Assembly: GCF_013177655.1 (NCBI RefSeq)
Contig: NZ_CP035946.1
Coordinates: forward strand, 744,001-808,000
Source of the DNA: Campylobacter canadensis
GTDB taxonomy: Bacteria > Campylobacterota > Campylobacteria > Campylobacterales > Campylobacteraceae
Direction: 5' to 3'
Length of the DNA stretch: 64,000 bases
Shown piece by piece: positions 45,888-56,834 of this stretch. The stretch's first letter is position 1, and every line of letters begins with the position of its first letter. The notes beneath the pieces were generated by a model that worked only from the letters and a program-made list of their open reading frames with translations, did not search any database and was not told where the DNA came from. The position numbers and the translations under genes are program-made.

Positions 45888-47222
45888 ATGCAACCTAAAT
45901 CAGATAAATCAGTTTTATTTAATATTTGTTATATTGAAGCCTTTGAAAGATTTGCTTATCTTGGCTTTAGCATTGTTTTTACCTTATATTTAATTGATGT
46001 TTTTCATATCAACAAAGGAATTGCAGGTACATATAGCGCTGCTTTTGGAGCTAGTATATATTTGTTTGGTATGATTGGCGCTTATTTAGGCAATTTTTTT
46101 CTAGGTTCTAAAAGATGTGTGTTTTATGGCTTATTGTTTTTATATTCTGGATATTTATTTTTATTGCTAGAAGAAGTATCTTATACAATAATAGCTTTAA
46201 TGTTTTTATTGCTTGGTAGCTCGTTAATAAAAACAAATATTACAGCACTATTAGCAAAATATTATAGTATAAATACCCAATACGCCTTTAGTCTTTTTTA
46301 TGTTTTTGTAAATATTGGCTGCTTTTTAGGTGTTTTACTAATAGGCTATATATCTCAAGTTTTATCTTATTTGTTTGCTTTTATATTAGCTGCAATTTCA
46401 ATGCTAATTTGTATTTTAATTTATTTTAAAGCAGATAAAAACTTAGATAATGAAGAATTAAGCTTCGCATTTATAAAAGATTATAAAACATATATTTTGT
46501 TGGCTTTTATTGCATTTGCATGTACATTTGACATTTTTATTATTTCACAAATAATTAGTGTTTTAGCAATTTGTACTCCTATTTTTATTTATATTGGTAT
46601 TTATAAAAAAAGTGAAAATAAAGCAAATTATAAAAAATTTGCAATTTTATGCCTTTGTGCTATATTTTTCTTTATGCTAATATTTCAGTGCTTTAACACA
46701 TTAAGCATACTAAGCAGAGATAAAATCGATGCAAATTATTTTAATATTCAAATTCCAAGTACAACTTATATTTCGGCAATGTTTTTTACAGGTATTATTT
46801 TTGGTGGATTTTTTTCTAATCTTGTAAAAAAATATAATATTAATAATTATATTTTAATTTCTTTAAGTATGATGGTTGCAGCTTTTGTTTTTATTTTTAT
46901 TGCATTTTTGAGCAAACAAAATAGTATAAATCCAATAATATTTTTAATTATCTATATGCTTCTTGGTATGGGTAATGTTGTTTTTGGGGCAATAGGATTA
47001 GATTTAAGTACAAAATTAAGCGATGAAAAATATAAAACAAGCTCATTAGGTTTATGGTTTTTATGTTCTGCTGCAGCACAAGGTATTGAAGGCATTATAG
47101 TTAAGTATTATGATAAATTTTCTAGTGAAGTTTATTTTGGCACTCAAGGTTTTTTTGTTTTCTTATGTGCTGTTATAATATTAGTATTTTCTAAAAAACT
47201 AAGTAAAGGATATAAATGTTAA
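45888..47222 (+). CDS. Proton-dependent oligopeptide (POT) family transporter
   Basis: The 444-residue membrane protein has about 12 hydrophobic helices. Its N-terminus [12 protein letters not shown] corresponds to the ExxERFxYYG motif of POT/PTR transporters, and the loop [14 protein letters not shown] is typical of the MFS. It probably imports di- or tripeptides with protons, consistent with amino-acid use by Campylobacter. It overlaps guaC by 7 bases. Confidence 0.83.
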   Translation: MQPKSDKSVLFNICYIEAFERFAYLGFSIVFTLYLIDVFHINKGIAGTYSAAFGASIYLFGMIGAYLGNFFLGSKRCVFYGLLFLYSGYLFLLLEEVSYTIIALMFLLLGSSLIKTNITALLAKYYSINTQYAFSLFYVFVNIGCFLGVLLIGYISQVLSYLFAFILAAISMLICILIYFKADKNLDNEELSFAFIKDYKTYILLAFIAFACTFDIFIISQIISVLAICTPIFIYIGIYKKSENKANYKKFAILCLCAIFFFMLIFQCFNTLSILSRDKIDANYFNIQIPSTTYISAMFFTGIIFGGFFSNLVKKYNINNYILISLSMMVAAFVFIFIAFLSKQNSINPIIFLIIYMLLGMGNVVFGAIGLDLSTKLSDEKYKTSSLGLWFLCSAAAQGIEGIIVKYYDKFSSEVYFGTQGFFVFLCAVIILVFSKKLSKGYKC

Positions 47223-48205
47223 ATAATTTATTAGTATTTGATTATGAAGATGTGCAGCTAATTCCTGCAAAATGTATTGTAAATTCTAGGGCTGAATGCG
47301 ATACAAGTGTTTGTTTAGGTAAAAGAAAATTTAAATTACCAGTTGTACCTGCAAATATGCAAACTATTATTGATGAAAAACTTGCAAAAGAATTAGCTAG
47401 TAAAGATTATTTTTATATTATGCACAGATTTAACCCAGATAGCAGAAAAAACTTTATTGCTGATATGAAAAATTCAAATCTATTTTCATCAATTTCAGTT
47501 GGTGTAAAAGAAGACGAATACGAATTTATTTTAGAATTATCAAAAGAAAAATTACTTCCTGATTATATAACAATTGATATAGCACACGGACATAGCGATA
47601 ATGTAATAAAAATGATTAAACATATAAAAAAACATTTAAAAAATTCTTTTGTAATAGCAGGAAATGTAGGAACTCCAAATGCAGTAAGAGATTTAGAAAA
47701 TGCAGGAGCTGATGCAACTAAGGTTGGTATTGGTCCAGGTAAGGTTTGTATTACAAAGCTTAAAACAGGTTTTGGTACAGGTGGATGGCAATTAGCAGCT
47801 TTAAGATGGTGCGCAAAAAGTGCAAAAAAACCAATTATTGCTGATGGTGGCATTAGAAATCATGGCGATGTTGCAAAAAGTATTCGTTTTGGAGCGAGTT
47901 TTGTGATGATTGGCTCTTTATTTAGTGGGCATTCTCAAAGCCCAGGAGAATGTATAGAAGTAGATGGCAAATTAATGAAAGAATATTATGGCTCAGCAAG
48001 CGAATTTCAAAAGGGTGAGAAAAAAAATGTAGAGGGTAAAAAAATGTATGTGCCTTTTAGAGGGGATATTTTTGAAACCTTATCTCATATGCAACAAGAC
48101 TTGCAAAGTTCAATTTCTTATGCAGGTGGAAATAAATTAAGTGATATTTGCAAGGTTGATTATGTAGTAGTTAAAAATTCAATTTTTAATGGCGATAGCA
48201 TTTAA
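47216..48205 (+). CDS. guaC: GMP reductase
   Basis: GuaC turns GMP to IMP with NADPH. The 329-residue IMPDH-fold protein has no CBS domains. It carries the catalytic Cys in [20 protein letters not shown], where GMP reductases have GPGSVC..., and a GGIRNHGD phosphate-binding loop. Length fits the type 2 enzyme of epsilon-proteobacteria. It overlaps the POT gene. Confidence 0.9.
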   Translation: MLNNLLVFDYEDVQLIPAKCIVNSRAECDTSVCLGKRKFKLPVVPANMQTIIDEKLAKELASKDYFYIMHRFNPDSRKNFIADMKNSNLFSSISVGVKEDEYEFILELSKEKLLPDYITIDIAHGHSDNVIKMIKHIKKHLKNSFVIAGNVGTPNAVRDLENAGADATKVGIGPGKVCITKLKTGFGTGGWQLAALRWCAKSAKKPIIADGGIRNHGDVAKSIRFGASFVMIGSLFSGHSQSPGECIEVDGKLMKEYYGSASEFQKGEKKNVEGKKMYVPFRGDIFETLSHMQQDLQSSISYAGGNKLSDICKVDYVVVKNSIFNGDSI

Positions 48206-48240
48206 AAAAATTATGTAATATAAAAACAAGGAGTTTAAAT

Positions 48241-48984
48241 ATGAAATTTACAGGAAAAAATGTATTAATTACAGGTGCAAGTAAGGGAATTGGTGCTCAA
48301 ATAGCTAGAACATTAGCGGAATTTGGTTTAAAGGTATGGATAAATTATCGTTCAAAGCCAGAATTAGCAGAAGCTTTAATGCAAGAAATAAATAATAACG
48401 GTGGTAAAGCAGCTATTATTTGTTTTGATGCTAGTGATGAAAATGCTTTTGCTCAAGCAATAAAGTCTATTGTAGATAGCGATGGAGAATTAAGCTATTT
48501 GGTAAATAATGCAGGCATAACTAAAGATAAACTTGTGTTGCGTATGAGTACTCAAGATTTTAATGATGTTATAAATGCAAATTTAAATTCAGCTTTTATT
48601 GGTTGCAAAGAAGCATTTAAAGTTATGAGTAAGCAAAGATTTGGAAGTGTTGTAAATATTAGTTCAATTATTGGTGAAATAGGCAATGCTGGTCAAGTAA
48701 ATTATGCAGCAAGCAAGGGTGCAATTATTGCAATGAGCAAATCATTTGCAAAAGAAGCAGCAAGTAGAAATGTAAGATATAATTCAATTACACCAGGCTT
48801 TATTGCAAGCGATATGACAGATGTTTTAAGTGATGAAATAAAGCAAACTTATTATAAATCAATTCCACTAGCAAGATTTGGTGATGCAAAAGAAGTTGCA
48901 AATGCAGTTGCATTCTTATTAAGTGATTATTCTAGCTATATTACAGGAGAAGTTTTAAAAGTAAATGGTGGATTGTTTATGTAA
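48241..48984 (+). CDS. fabG: 3-oxoacyl-[ACP] reductase
   Basis: FabG reduces beta-ketoacyl-ACP with NADPH. The 247-residue SDR has TGASKGIGAQIA near residue 10, NNAGIT, the catalytic Ser (SSIIG) and YAASKGA (Tyr-x3-Lys). It is followed by acpP, fabF and accA in the usual fatty-acid order. Confidence 0.95.
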   Translation: MKFTGKNVLITGASKGIGAQIARTLAEFGLKVWINYRSKPELAEALMQEINNNGGKAAIICFDASDENAFAQAIKSIVDSDGELSYLVNNAGITKDKLVLRMSTQDFNDVINANLNSAFIGCKEAFKVMSKQRFGSVVNISSIIGEIGNAGQVNYAASKGAIIAMSKSFAKEAASRNVRYNSITPGFIASDMTDVLSDEIKQTYYKSIPLARFGDAKEVANAVAFLLSDYSSYITGEVLKVNGGLFM

Positions 48985-49052
48985 ATTATGTTGATTTATT
49001 AACAATTTTTTGTAAATATTACCATCTATTTTAATTTTTTAAGGAGTAAATT

Positions 49053-49280
49053 ATGTATTTTGACAGCGTAAAAAAATTAATCGCTAAAGAACTTGGAGTT
49101 GAAGAAGAAAGCATTAAGCCAGAATCAAAAATTAGTGAAGATTTAGGTGCTGATTCTTTAGATGTTGTTGAGTTAATTTTAGGAATTGAAGAAGAATTTC
49201 AAATTAGCATTCCTGATGAAGATGCACAAAAAATTTCAACAGTACAAGATATTGTAGATTATATAAAAGAACACAAATAA
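49053..49280 (+). CDS. acpP: Acyl carrier protein
   Basis: This is a 75-residue acidic carrier protein with the phosphopantetheine Ser in GADSLDVVEL (Ser38). It carries growing acyl chains. An AAGGAG lies in front of the ATG. It precedes fabF with 17 bases between. Confidence 0.98.
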   Translation: MYFDSVKKLIAKELGVEEESIKPESKISEDLGADSLDVVELILGIEEEFQISIPDEDAQKISTVQDIVDYIKEHK

Positions 49281-49297
49281 GAATAAAAGGATAGATA

Positions 49298-50527
49298 TTG
49301 AAAAGAGTAGTAGTAACTGGCATTGGAATGATAAATGCATTAGGGCTTGACAAGGAAAGTTCATTTAAGGCGATTTGTGATGGAGTTAGTGGTGTTGGTA
49401 AAATTACTCTTTTTGATACCAGTGATTTTAGTGTGCAAATTGCAGCAGAAGTTAAAAATTTTGACCCACTAAGTGTTTTAAGCGTAAAAGAAGTTAAAAA
49501 AACTGATAGATTTATTCAACTTGGTTTAGCAGCTGCTAAAGAAGCAATTAACGATGCAAAATTTAATGAACTTACAGAAGAAGAAAAAGAAAATTTTGGT
49601 ATTGTTAGCGCAGCAGGTATAGGTGGATTGCCTAATATAGAAAAAAATTCAAATGTTTGTCTACAAAAGGGTGCTAGCAAAATATCACCTTTTTTTATAC
49701 CATCAGCTTTGGTTAATATGTTAGGTGGTTTTACTTCAATTGAGTATGGCTTAAAGGGTCCTAATTTATCTTGTGTTACAGCTTGCGCAGCAGGAACTCA
49801 CGCCTTAGGAGAAGCTTATAAAACTATAGTTTGCGAACAGGCTAATAGAATGCTTGTAATAGGTGCAGAGTCGGCTATTTGCCCAGTTGGAATAGGTGGT
49901 TTTGCCGCTATGAAGGCTTTATCAACTAAAAATGATAATCCAGAATTAGCATCTAGTCCTTTTGACGCTAGTAGAGATGGTTTTGTTATGGGAGAAGGTG
50001 CAGCAGCTTTAGTTTTAGAAGACTATGAAAGTGCTAAACAAAGAAACGCAACTATTTATGCAGAGTTAATCGGTTTTGGAGAAAGTGCTGATGCTCATCA
50101 TATTACTTCTCCTAGCTTAGATGGACCATTAAGAGCTATGAAAAAAGCTTTAGATATGGCTAAAAAAACTAATCCTGATATTAAAATTGACTATATTAAC
50201 GCACACGGAACATCAACTCCAGCAAATGATAAGAATGAAACAGCGGCAGTAAAAGAGCTATTTAAAGATAATATTCCTCTAATGAGTTCTACAAAAGGTC
50301 AAATCGGGCATTGCTTAGGTGCAGCTGGTGCTATTGAAGCTGTTATTTCAATTATGGCAATGAGAGATGGCATAATTCCACCTACTATTAATTTAAGAAA
50401 TCAAGATGCAGATTGTGATTTAGATTATGTTGCTAATTCTGCAAGAAAGCAAGAGATTAACACGGTTATGAGTAATTCTTTTGGCTTTGGTGGAACTAAC
50501 GGTAGTGTTATTTTTAAAAGGATTTAA
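49298..50527 (+). CDS. fabF: 3-oxoacyl-[ACP] synthase II
   Basis: FabF performs the elongating condensation. The start is TTG 49298 (AAAAGGATAG in front). The 409-residue thiolase-fold enzyme has the active Cys in [10 protein letters not shown] and the two His in [11 protein letters not shown] and [12 protein letters not shown]. All are intact. accA follows after 2 bases. Confidence 0.97.
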   Translation: MKRVVVTGIGMINALGLDKESSFKAICDGVSGVGKITLFDTSDFSVQIAAEVKNFDPLSVLSVKEVKKTDRFIQLGLAAAKEAINDAKFNELTEEEKENFGIVSAAGIGGLPNIEKNSNVCLQKGASKISPFFIPSALVNMLGGFTSIEYGLKGPNLSCVTACAAGTHALGEAYKTIVCEQANRMLVIGAESAICPVGIGGFAAMKALSTKNDNPELASSPFDASRDGFVMGEGAAALVLEDYESAKQRNATIYAELIGFGESADAHHITSPSLDGPLRAMKKALDMAKKTNPDIKIDYINAHGTSTPANDKNETAAVKELFKDNIPLMSSTKGQIGHCLGAAGAIEAVISIMAMRDGIIPPTINLRNQDADCDLDYVANSARKQEINTVMSNSFGFGGTNGSVIFKRI

Positions 50528-50529
50528 TT

Positions 50530-51462
50530 ATGGCTGCATATTTAGATTTTGAAAAAAATATCAAGCAGCTTGATGAAGATATCGTAAATGCTAATATTAA
50601 AGGCGATACCGATGCTGTTAATATTTTAAAAAAGAATTTAGATAAGGAGCTAGTTAAAACATATAAAAATTTAAGTGATTTTCAAAAGTTGCAACTAGCA
50701 AGACATCCTGATAGACCTTATGCCTTAGATTATGTTAGACTTATTTTGCAAAATTCTTATGAATTACATGGAGATAGAGCTTTTAGAGACGACCCTGCTA
50801 TAGTGTGTTTTGCAGGATATATTGCAGATAAAAAAGTAATGCTAATAGGTGAGCAAAAAGGTAGAGGTACAAAGTATAAGTTACATAGAAATTTTGGTAT
50901 GCCACATCCTGAAGGTTATCGTAAGGTTTTAAGATTTGCTAAATTAGCAGAAAAATTTCAAATACCTGTTGTGTTTTTGGTTGATACCCCTGGTGCTTAT
51001 CCTGGTATTGGTGCTGAAGAGCGTGGGCAAAGCGAAGCTATTGCTAAGAATTTATATGAATTAAGTAATTTAAAAACTATTACAATCTCAATTGTTATTG
51101 GAGAAGGTGGTAGTGGTGGTGCATTGGCTTTAGGTGTAGCAGATAAATTAGCTATGCTAAAAAATTCTGTTTTTTCTGTTATATCTCCTGAAGGTTGCGC
51201 AGCTATTTTATGGAATGACCCTAGTAAAAGCGAAGCGGCAACGAAGGCTATGAAGATTAGTGCTGATGATTTATTAGAACAAAGATTAATTGATGATATT
51301 ATTGAAGAAGGTATTGCTCATAGAAATAAAGAAGTAGCAGCAAGCAATATTCAAAATTATATTCTTTCTAAAATTGATGAACTGTCAAAATATGATGTAA
51401 ATGAATTAGTTGCATTAAGAATGCAAAAAATCTTAAAATTAGGCTCTTATGACGAAAAATAA
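50530..51462 (+). CDS. accA: Acetyl-CoA carboxylase carboxyltransferase subunit alpha
   Basis: AccA with AccD transfers CO2 to acetyl-CoA to make malonyl-CoA. The 310-residue protein has the N-terminal helical region ([15 protein letters not shown]) and the crotonase-like core with [19 protein letters not shown] and [11 protein letters not shown]. It closes the fab operon. Confidence 0.97.
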   Translation: MAAYLDFEKNIKQLDEDIVNANIKGDTDAVNILKKNLDKELVKTYKNLSDFQKLQLARHPDRPYALDYVRLILQNSYELHGDRAFRDDPAIVCFAGYIADKKVMLIGEQKGRGTKYKLHRNFGMPHPEGYRKVLRFAKLAEKFQIPVVFLVDTPGAYPGIGAEERGQSEAIAKNLYELSNLKTITISIVIGEGGSGGALALGVADKLAMLKNSVFSVISPEGCAAILWNDPSKSEAATKAMKISADDLLEQRLIDDIIEEGIAHRNKEVAASNIQNYILSKIDELSKYDVNELVALRMQKILKLGSYDEK

Positions 51463-51486
51463 ATGCTATAAAACGCATTTATTTTT
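51455..51486 (+). terminator. Terminator at the accA end
   Basis: AAAAATAAATGC (51455-51466, including the accA stop) and GCATTTATTTTT (51475-51486) form a 12-base stem with an eight-base loop, with further T residues after it. It separates the fab operon from the restriction-modification genes. Confidence 0.7.
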
Positions 51487-51525
51487 TATATTTGTTTATA
51501 TTATTTTAAGCATCAAGGAGAGAAA

Positions 51526-53400
51526 ATGAAGCTTTTGCACGAAGATTTTGCAAGTAAAATGGATATTTTAAAAGAACATTTTGCAGGATTTTTTGATAAA
51601 AATAATAATTTTGATTTAGAAAAATTTAAAAACGAAATCCTTTCTAACGGGGGGGGGGTTAAGGAAAATTATAGTTTAAATTTTGTAGGTAAAAAATACG
51701 CAAAAAGCCTAGAAAGTACAAAAATCTCAAGCTATCTTAAACAAAATGGCACATTTAACGAAAACTTAAAACAAAACATACTCATAAAAGGCGATAATTT
51801 AGAAGTCTTAAAACACCTACAAAATAGTTATTATAAAAAAATCAAAATGATTTATATTGACCCGCCTTACAATACTGCTCATGGAGATTTTATTTATAAT
51901 GATACTAGAACTTATGATTTAGACAAACTTGTAAAAATGGGAATTAGCGAAGATGAGGCAAAAAGAGTGCTAGAATTTAGCACTAGAAATTCAAGCTCGC
52001 ATTCAGCTTGGCTTAGCTTTATGTACCCAAGACTTTCTCTTGCTAGAAAGCTTTTAAAAGATGATGGGGTGATATTTATTTCCATTGATGATAACGAAGC
52101 AGCACAACTAAAACTGCTTTGTGATGAAATTTTTGGCGAAGAGAATTTTATTGAAACTTTTTTGTGGAATAAAACACAAACTCCACCTTCGGCTTCATAT
52201 AAAACTAGAAAAACCCATGAATACATATTGTGTTATCAAAAAATTAAGAATAATTCTAAGTTCGTTTCAAGAATTACAAGTGGTGGTGATGCTCCATTAT
52301 GGAATGAAACAAATAGTGAAAGAATTTTAACTTTTCCTGCTAATTATGTTGTTACAACCTTAAAAGATGGTTTATATAAAAAAGGTTTAAAAGATAATAT
52401 TGAGTTACTAGATGATGTTTTGGTAAAAAATCAAAAGATATGTAATGAGTTTAGATTACGTGGGCACTTCAGATGGAAACAAGATAGTTTGAATGATGAA
52501 ATTCGCAATAATGTCTATTTGATAATAAAAAGTGAAAAATTTTCTATTAGATATTGTAGGGATGGTGATAGAATTGTATTACCAACAAATGAAATTTCTA
52601 AAAAAGATAACGTTGGAACCAATGAAAATGCAAGTGAAGAATTGAAAACAATATTTTCTAATACTAAATTGTTTTCATTTAATAAACCTGTTAGTTTAAT
52701 AAAATATTTAGTATCTTTGTGTTGTAATCTAAAACAAGACGACATTATTTTAGACTTTTTTGCAGGAAGTGGGACTACAGGGCATGCGGTTATGCAATTA
52801 AATGCCGAAGATGGCGGAAATAGAAAGTTTATTTTAGTGCAACTTGATGAAAAAATAGATGAAAAAAAGAGCAAAATAGCTTATGATTTTGTAAAAAACG
52901 AACTTAAATGTGAGCCAACAATCTATGAAATCACCAAAGAAAGACTGCTAAGAGCAGCAAAGAAAATTAGTCATGATTATGCTAATGCTAGTAATTTAGA
53001 TTTTAGCGAATATGAAATAGTAGCCAAAGATGAAAAAGAGCTAGAAAAACTTGAAAAATTAGAGCTAAGCTTAAGCGATAATCTTTTTAGCGATTTTGAT
53101 ATAAATAAAATCAACGAAATCCTAACTAGCTACAAACTAGCCGATGGTATAGCCTTAGATGCAGCATTTAAAATCATAGCATTTAACGAATACAAAGCTT
53201 ATTATTTAAATAAAAATCTTTATTTAGTTTATCCAAATTTTAATGCTGAATGCACAAAGCTTTTAATGCAAAATTTACAAAATAAAGACTTAATTTGTGA
53301 GCGTGTAATCTTATATAACGCTAGTTTTACAAGCAGTGAGCATAAAACATTAAAAGATGCCCTAAATCAAATAGGAATTAAATTGCAAGTGAGATTTTAA
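51526..53400 (+). CDS. mod: Type III restriction-modification methyltransferase (Mod), with G10 tract
   Basis: The 624-residue adenine methyltransferase has the catalytic DPPYN motif near residue 112 (MIYIDPPYNTAHGD) and the AdoMet motif FFAGSGTT near residue 412, in the order of type III Mod enzymes. Residues of about 205-395 are the likely target-recognition region. The start has AAGGAG before the ATG. A run of ten G residues (51649-51658, codons for Gly-Gly-Gly) lies near residue 42 and is in frame here, so this copy is ON. Loss or gain of one G would bring stops within a few codons. The res gene follows after one base. Confidence 0.95.
   Translation: MKLLHEDFASKMDILKEHFAGFFDKNNNFDLEKFKNEILSNGGGVKENYSLNFVGKKYAKSLESTKISSYLKQNGTFNENLKQNILIKGDNLEVLKHLQNSYYKKIKMIYIDPPYNTAHGDFIYNDTRTYDLDKLVKMGISEDEAKRVLEFSTRNSSSHSAWLSFMYPRLSLARKLLKDDGVIFISIDDNEAAQLKLLCDEIFGEENFIETFLWNKTQTPPSASYKTRKTHEYILCYQKIKNNSKFVSRITSGGDAPLWNETNSERILTFPANYVVTTLKDGLYKKGLKDNIELLDDVLVKNQKICNEFRLRGHFRWKQDSLNDEIRNNVYLIIKSEKFSIRYCRDGDRIVLPTNEISKKDNVGTNENASEELKTIFSNTKLFSFNKPVSLIKYLVSLCCNLKQDDIILDFFAGSGTTGHAVMQLNAEDGGNRKFILVQLDEKIDEKKSKIAYDFVKNELKCEPTIYEITKERLLRAAKKISHDYANASNLDFSEYEIVAKDEKELEKLEKLELSLSDNLFSDFDINKINEILTSYKLADGIALDAAFKIIAFNEYKAYYLNKNLYLVYPNFNAECTKLLMQNLQNKDLICERVILYNASFTSSEHKTLKDALNQIGIKLQVRF
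51649..51658 (+). repeat. G10 homopolymer in mod (phase-variation tract)
   Basis: Ten G residues lie inside the 5' part of mod. In this genus G tracts of this size are the typical slippage-prone switch. With nine or eleven G residues the frame meets TAA within about eight codons. Confidence 0.85.
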
Positions 53401-53401
53401 G

Positions 53402-56167
53402 ATGAGTAATTTTAATTTTACAAATGATTTAATACATCAAAATAAAGCAGTTGAAAGTGTTTTAGAGCTTTTTAGCACAAATGATTTAAAAGCAAATGTA
53501 AAAAGGGTGCAAGAAAATAATAATATCAAAAATCAAAATTTTAAAGATGATAATATTTATGATATTTGTATGCAAACAGGCACAGGTAAAACCTACACAT
53601 ACACAAAAACTATGTTTATGCTAAATAATGCTTATAATTATGATAGTTTTATCGTACTCGTGCCAACCTTAGCGATAAAATCAGGTACTAAAAACTTTTT
53701 TGAGCTTTCACGCCAACATTTTATTGATGAGTTTGGCAAAAGCCTAAGTTTTTATGAAGTTAAAAGCGAAAAATCAAATAAAAAAGGACAAATGCCACAA
53801 AGCATAAAAGATTTTTGCAAACACGATGATAAAAATTCTATAAGAGTGCTTTTAATTAATGCTGGTATGCTTAATTCTGATACTTTTAAAAATGATTATG
53901 AAAGCAATCTTTTTGATGAGTTTTTTAATATTTTTGATGCCTTAGCACATACAAAAAGTGTTTTAATCATAGATGAGCCGCATAAATTTGCTAAAGAAAA
54001 TAGCACTTGGCAAAATATTTTAAAGCTTAAAGCAAGATTTATTTTAAGATACGGAGCTACTTTTAAAGAGTACTCAAACTTGCTTTATAATCTTACCCCA
54101 CTTCAAGCTTTTAATGATAATTTAGTAAAGGGTGTAAGAGCCTTTGTACAGGATTTTAAAATAGGGCAAAAAGCTTATATAAAATTAAAAGATTTAAATA
54201 AAAATGAGCCTATTTTTTGTGATGATAAAAACAATCAATTTAGTTTAAAAAAGGGGCAGAATTTTTCTTGTTTTTATGATTTTTTGAATGAGCTTTTTGT
54301 AGAAGATTTTAACACAAAAAGAGTGCTTTTATCAAACGGAGTTGAGCTTAGTAAAAATGATAAATTTAATCCTTTTAGCTTTAATGATGATTTGGCTAAG
54401 CAAATGATTAATGCTTGTTTAAATGAACATTTTAAACTTGAAAAAGACTTTTTAAGCAAAAAGGTAAAAATAAAACCCTTAAGCTTGTTTTTCATAGATG
54501 ATATTAGCTCTTATCGTGGAGAAAATGCAAGGCTAAAAGAGTATTTTGAAAAGGCTTTAAAGGCTAAAATAGAAGAAGAGTTAAAACATTGTGATGAAGG
54601 CTTTTATAAAGAATATTTAAAAAAATCTTTAGAAGATATTAGTCTTACACACGGGGGATATTTTTCTAAAGATAATAGTGATAAAGATGAAAAAATCGAG
54701 CAAGAAATCAATGAAATTTTACACGATAAAATAAAACTTTTAAGTTTGGATAATATAAGGAGATTTATTTTTTGTAAATGGACACTTAAAGAAGGTTGGG
54801 ATAATCCAAATGTTTTTAATATTTGCAAATTAAGAAATAGTGCAAGTGAAATTAGCAAACTTCAAGAAGTTGGCCGTGGGCTTAGACTGCCTGTTGATGA
54901 GCATAAAAATAGGCTAAATGATGATGGGTTTTATTTAAATTATTTTGTTGATGCTAGTGAGAGTGATTTTATAAAAAAATTAATAAGCGAAATTGAAATT
55001 CAAGAAAATGAAAACGAACTGAAGCTAGGAGATATTTTAGATGAAAAATTTTATAAGCTAATTTTAAGCGAATATAATTTAAATGAAGATATTATTTATG
55101 ATGAACTTTTCAAATGCGAAGCGATAAATAAAAGAAGTGTAATTATAAATATAGAAAAACTACAAGAAAAATATCCCTTAGCTTTTAATAAAAATCATCT
55201 TAAAAAAGACAAGGTAAAAAATGCTAAAGATAAGGAAAAAAAGGTAAAAATAAAAAAGCACTTATATAAAGATATTAAAATTTTATGGGAAGAGATTAAT
55301 AAAAAAGTATTTTTAAAATACAGTGCAAATGAAGATGTATTTTTAGCAAATTTTAAAAATTTTTTAAAAGAATATCAAGAGAATTTGCAAGAAAATAAAA
55401 GCTATTTAACAAGCACGAGCATAAGCGTAAAAGAAGGAAAAATACAAGCAAAAACTAGTGTAGAAAATAATTATTGCACTATTAAAATGCTAAATTATAA
55501 AGAGTTTTTATTAAATCTTAGCGCTAAACTTGGACTTAATGCAAATACCTTGCATAAAGCATTTTATGAGCTTTTAAAAGAAGAAAGTTTTAATGTAAAT
55601 GAGTATTTAAACGAGCTTAGCTTAAATCAGCTTTGCAAGGAGTTTAATTTATATCTTTTAAATAATTCAAACAAGATTTTTACAATATCTTATGAAGAGT
55701 TTTCAAGCACCATCCACCCAACAAAAATAACGGATAATAAAGGTAGTATTTTAGATGAAATAAAGGCTAGTGATGTAGGCGTTTTAAGCGATAAAGAAGC
55801 TAGCAATGAAAGCTTTTTATATGAAGAAATTTTTTACGATAGTAATATTGAAAGTGAAAATATTAAGGCAAATATTAAAGAAGTTTGCGTTTATATGAAA
55901 ATACCTAAAAACTCGCTTAAAATCCCTGTTGCTGGTGGTTTTACATATTCGCCTGATTTTGCATATGTGCTAAAAGATAATCTTGGTAAGGTGCATTATT
56001 TTGTGCTTGAGAGTAAGGGTGTTGATAGTAAATTAAATTTAAGAAATGATGAAAATGAAAAGATTAATCACGCAGCAAGTCTTTTTAAAGGGCTTAAAAT
56101 TAGCTTTATTAAACAATTAAAAAATAATGAAATTAAAAAAATAGTTCAACAAGTGCTAGATGCTTAG
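53402..56167 (+). CDS. res: Type III restriction-modification endonuclease subunit (Res)
   Basis: The 921-residue protein is a superfamily-2 helicase-nuclease. It shows motif I MQTGTGKTYTY (about residues 57-67), motif II IIDEPHKF (about 178), motif VI EVGRGLRLPVD (about 495), and a C-terminal PD-(D/E)xK-like nuclease with SPDFAYVL and LESKG near residue 855-872. With Mod it cuts DNA carrying unmethylated sites. It starts one base after the mod stop. Confidence 0.95.
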   Translation: MSNFNFTNDLIHQNKAVESVLELFSTNDLKANVKRVQENNNIKNQNFKDDNIYDICMQTGTGKTYTYTKTMFMLNNAYNYDSFIVLVPTLAIKSGTKNFFELSRQHFIDEFGKSLSFYEVKSEKSNKKGQMPQSIKDFCKHDDKNSIRVLLINAGMLNSDTFKNDYESNLFDEFFNIFDALAHTKSVLIIDEPHKFAKENSTWQNILKLKARFILRYGATFKEYSNLLYNLTPLQAFNDNLVKGVRAFVQDFKIGQKAYIKLKDLNKNEPIFCDDKNNQFSLKKGQNFSCFYDFLNELFVEDFNTKRVLLSNGVELSKNDKFNPFSFNDDLAKQMINACLNEHFKLEKDFLSKKVKIKPLSLFFIDDISSYRGENARLKEYFEKALKAKIEEELKHCDEGFYKEYLKKSLEDISLTHGGYFSKDNSDKDEKIEQEINEILHDKIKLLSLDNIRRFIFCKWTLKEGWDNPNVFNICKLRNSASEISKLQEVGRGLRLPVDEHKNRLNDDGFYLNYFVDASESDFIKKLISEIEIQENENELKLGDILDEKFYKLILSEYNLNEDIIYDELFKCEAINKRSVIINIEKLQEKYPLAFNKNHLKKDKVKNAKDKEKKVKIKKHLYKDIKILWEEINKKVFLKYSANEDVFLANFKNFLKEYQENLQENKSYLTSTSISVKEGKIQAKTSVENNYCTIKMLNYKEFLLNLSAKLGLNANTLHKAFYELLKEESFNVNEYLNELSLNQLCKEFNLYLLNNSNKIFTISYEEFSSTIHPTKITDNKGSILDEIKASDVGVLSDKEASNESFLYEEIFYDSNIESENIKANIKEVCVYMKIPKNSLKIPVAGGFTYSPDFAYVLKDNLGKVHYFVLESKGVDSKLNLRNDENEKINHAASLFKGLKISFIKQLKNNEIKKIVQQVLDA

Positions 56168-56177
56168 ATATCTAGCA
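56154..56177. terminator. Possible terminator at the res end
   Basis: TGCTAGAT (56154-56161) and ATCTAGCA (56170-56177) form an 8-base stem around the stop codon of res, followed by an A/T-rich, T-containing run. Confidence 0.42.
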
Positions 56178-56223
56178 TTAATATTTTTGTGTAAAAACAA
56201 CGCAATTAAAATAAATATAATTT

Positions 56224-56772
56224 TTATACTAATATTAAGTAAGTAATTATATTTTGATTTTCATTTAGAAATTTTTCAACCCCGTAATCTTTTTGCTCGC
56301 AACTTGTAACAAAAATTTTTTTTATAATTTTATTTTTTAATTTATTTTCATTATTTTTTATATAAAGTTCGCAATCTCCTATAAATTTTCTTAACAATTC
56401 TTGTTTTGGTGGATTTTTATAGCATTTGCATTGTACTAGACTTACTTCATTGTTTTTATAAGCTATTAAATCAATACCGCCATCTTTTTTTCCTAGTAAA
56501 TAACCGTTTGGATATACTTTATAATCCATACTTTCAAAGTGCTTTTTAATTTTTAATTCGTAATCTTGACCTTTTTTAAAAGAATTTTCTTTATTTTTTA
56601 AATAGTTTTTATAATTATCTTTTTGTTTTTTTATTTTATATTTTAAAATATTATTTTCTGTATTGAGCTTTTCAATTGTTTTGTTTAATTTTATAATTTG
56701 TGCGTTATTTTTTTTATATTTTGATTGCATAATAAGAATAATTATTAATAAAATAATAGTTATTATAAACAA
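56224..56772 (-). CDS. Membrane-anchored Mrr-like restriction endonuclease
   Basis: The 182-residue protein begins with one hydrophobic helix (residues 1-16) and a Lys/Asn-rich stretch likely to form a coiled coil (about 18-65). It then enters a PD-(D/E)xK nuclease-like domain: GQDYELKIKKHFESMDYKV, GGIDLIAYKNNEVSLVQCKCY and a late FVTSC. The pattern Asp (GGID), then QCKCY, is that of the Mrr/DUF2034 restriction endonuclease family. It stands at the end of the type III system, in convergent orientation. A role against foreign DNA is inferred from family and place. Confidence 0.78.
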   Translation of the reverse strand: MFIITIILLIIILIMQSKYKKNNAQIIKLNKTIEKLNTENNILKYKIKKQKDNYKNYLKNKENSFKKGQDYELKIKKHFESMDYKVYPNGYLLGKKDGGIDLIAYKNNEVSLVQCKCYKNPPKQELLRKFIGDCELYIKNNENKLKNKIIKKIFVTSCEQKDYGVEKFLNENQNIITYLILV

Positions 56773-56834
56773 GATCTTTTTCCTTTAAATATTTTAAAAA
56801 GATTTTACTTGATTTTGCTAAATTATAGAATATT

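Noticed and set aside
52121-52330. A second plus-strand frame inside mod
   Set aside because: It lies in the target-recognition region in another frame, without a start signal; the main frame is continuous.
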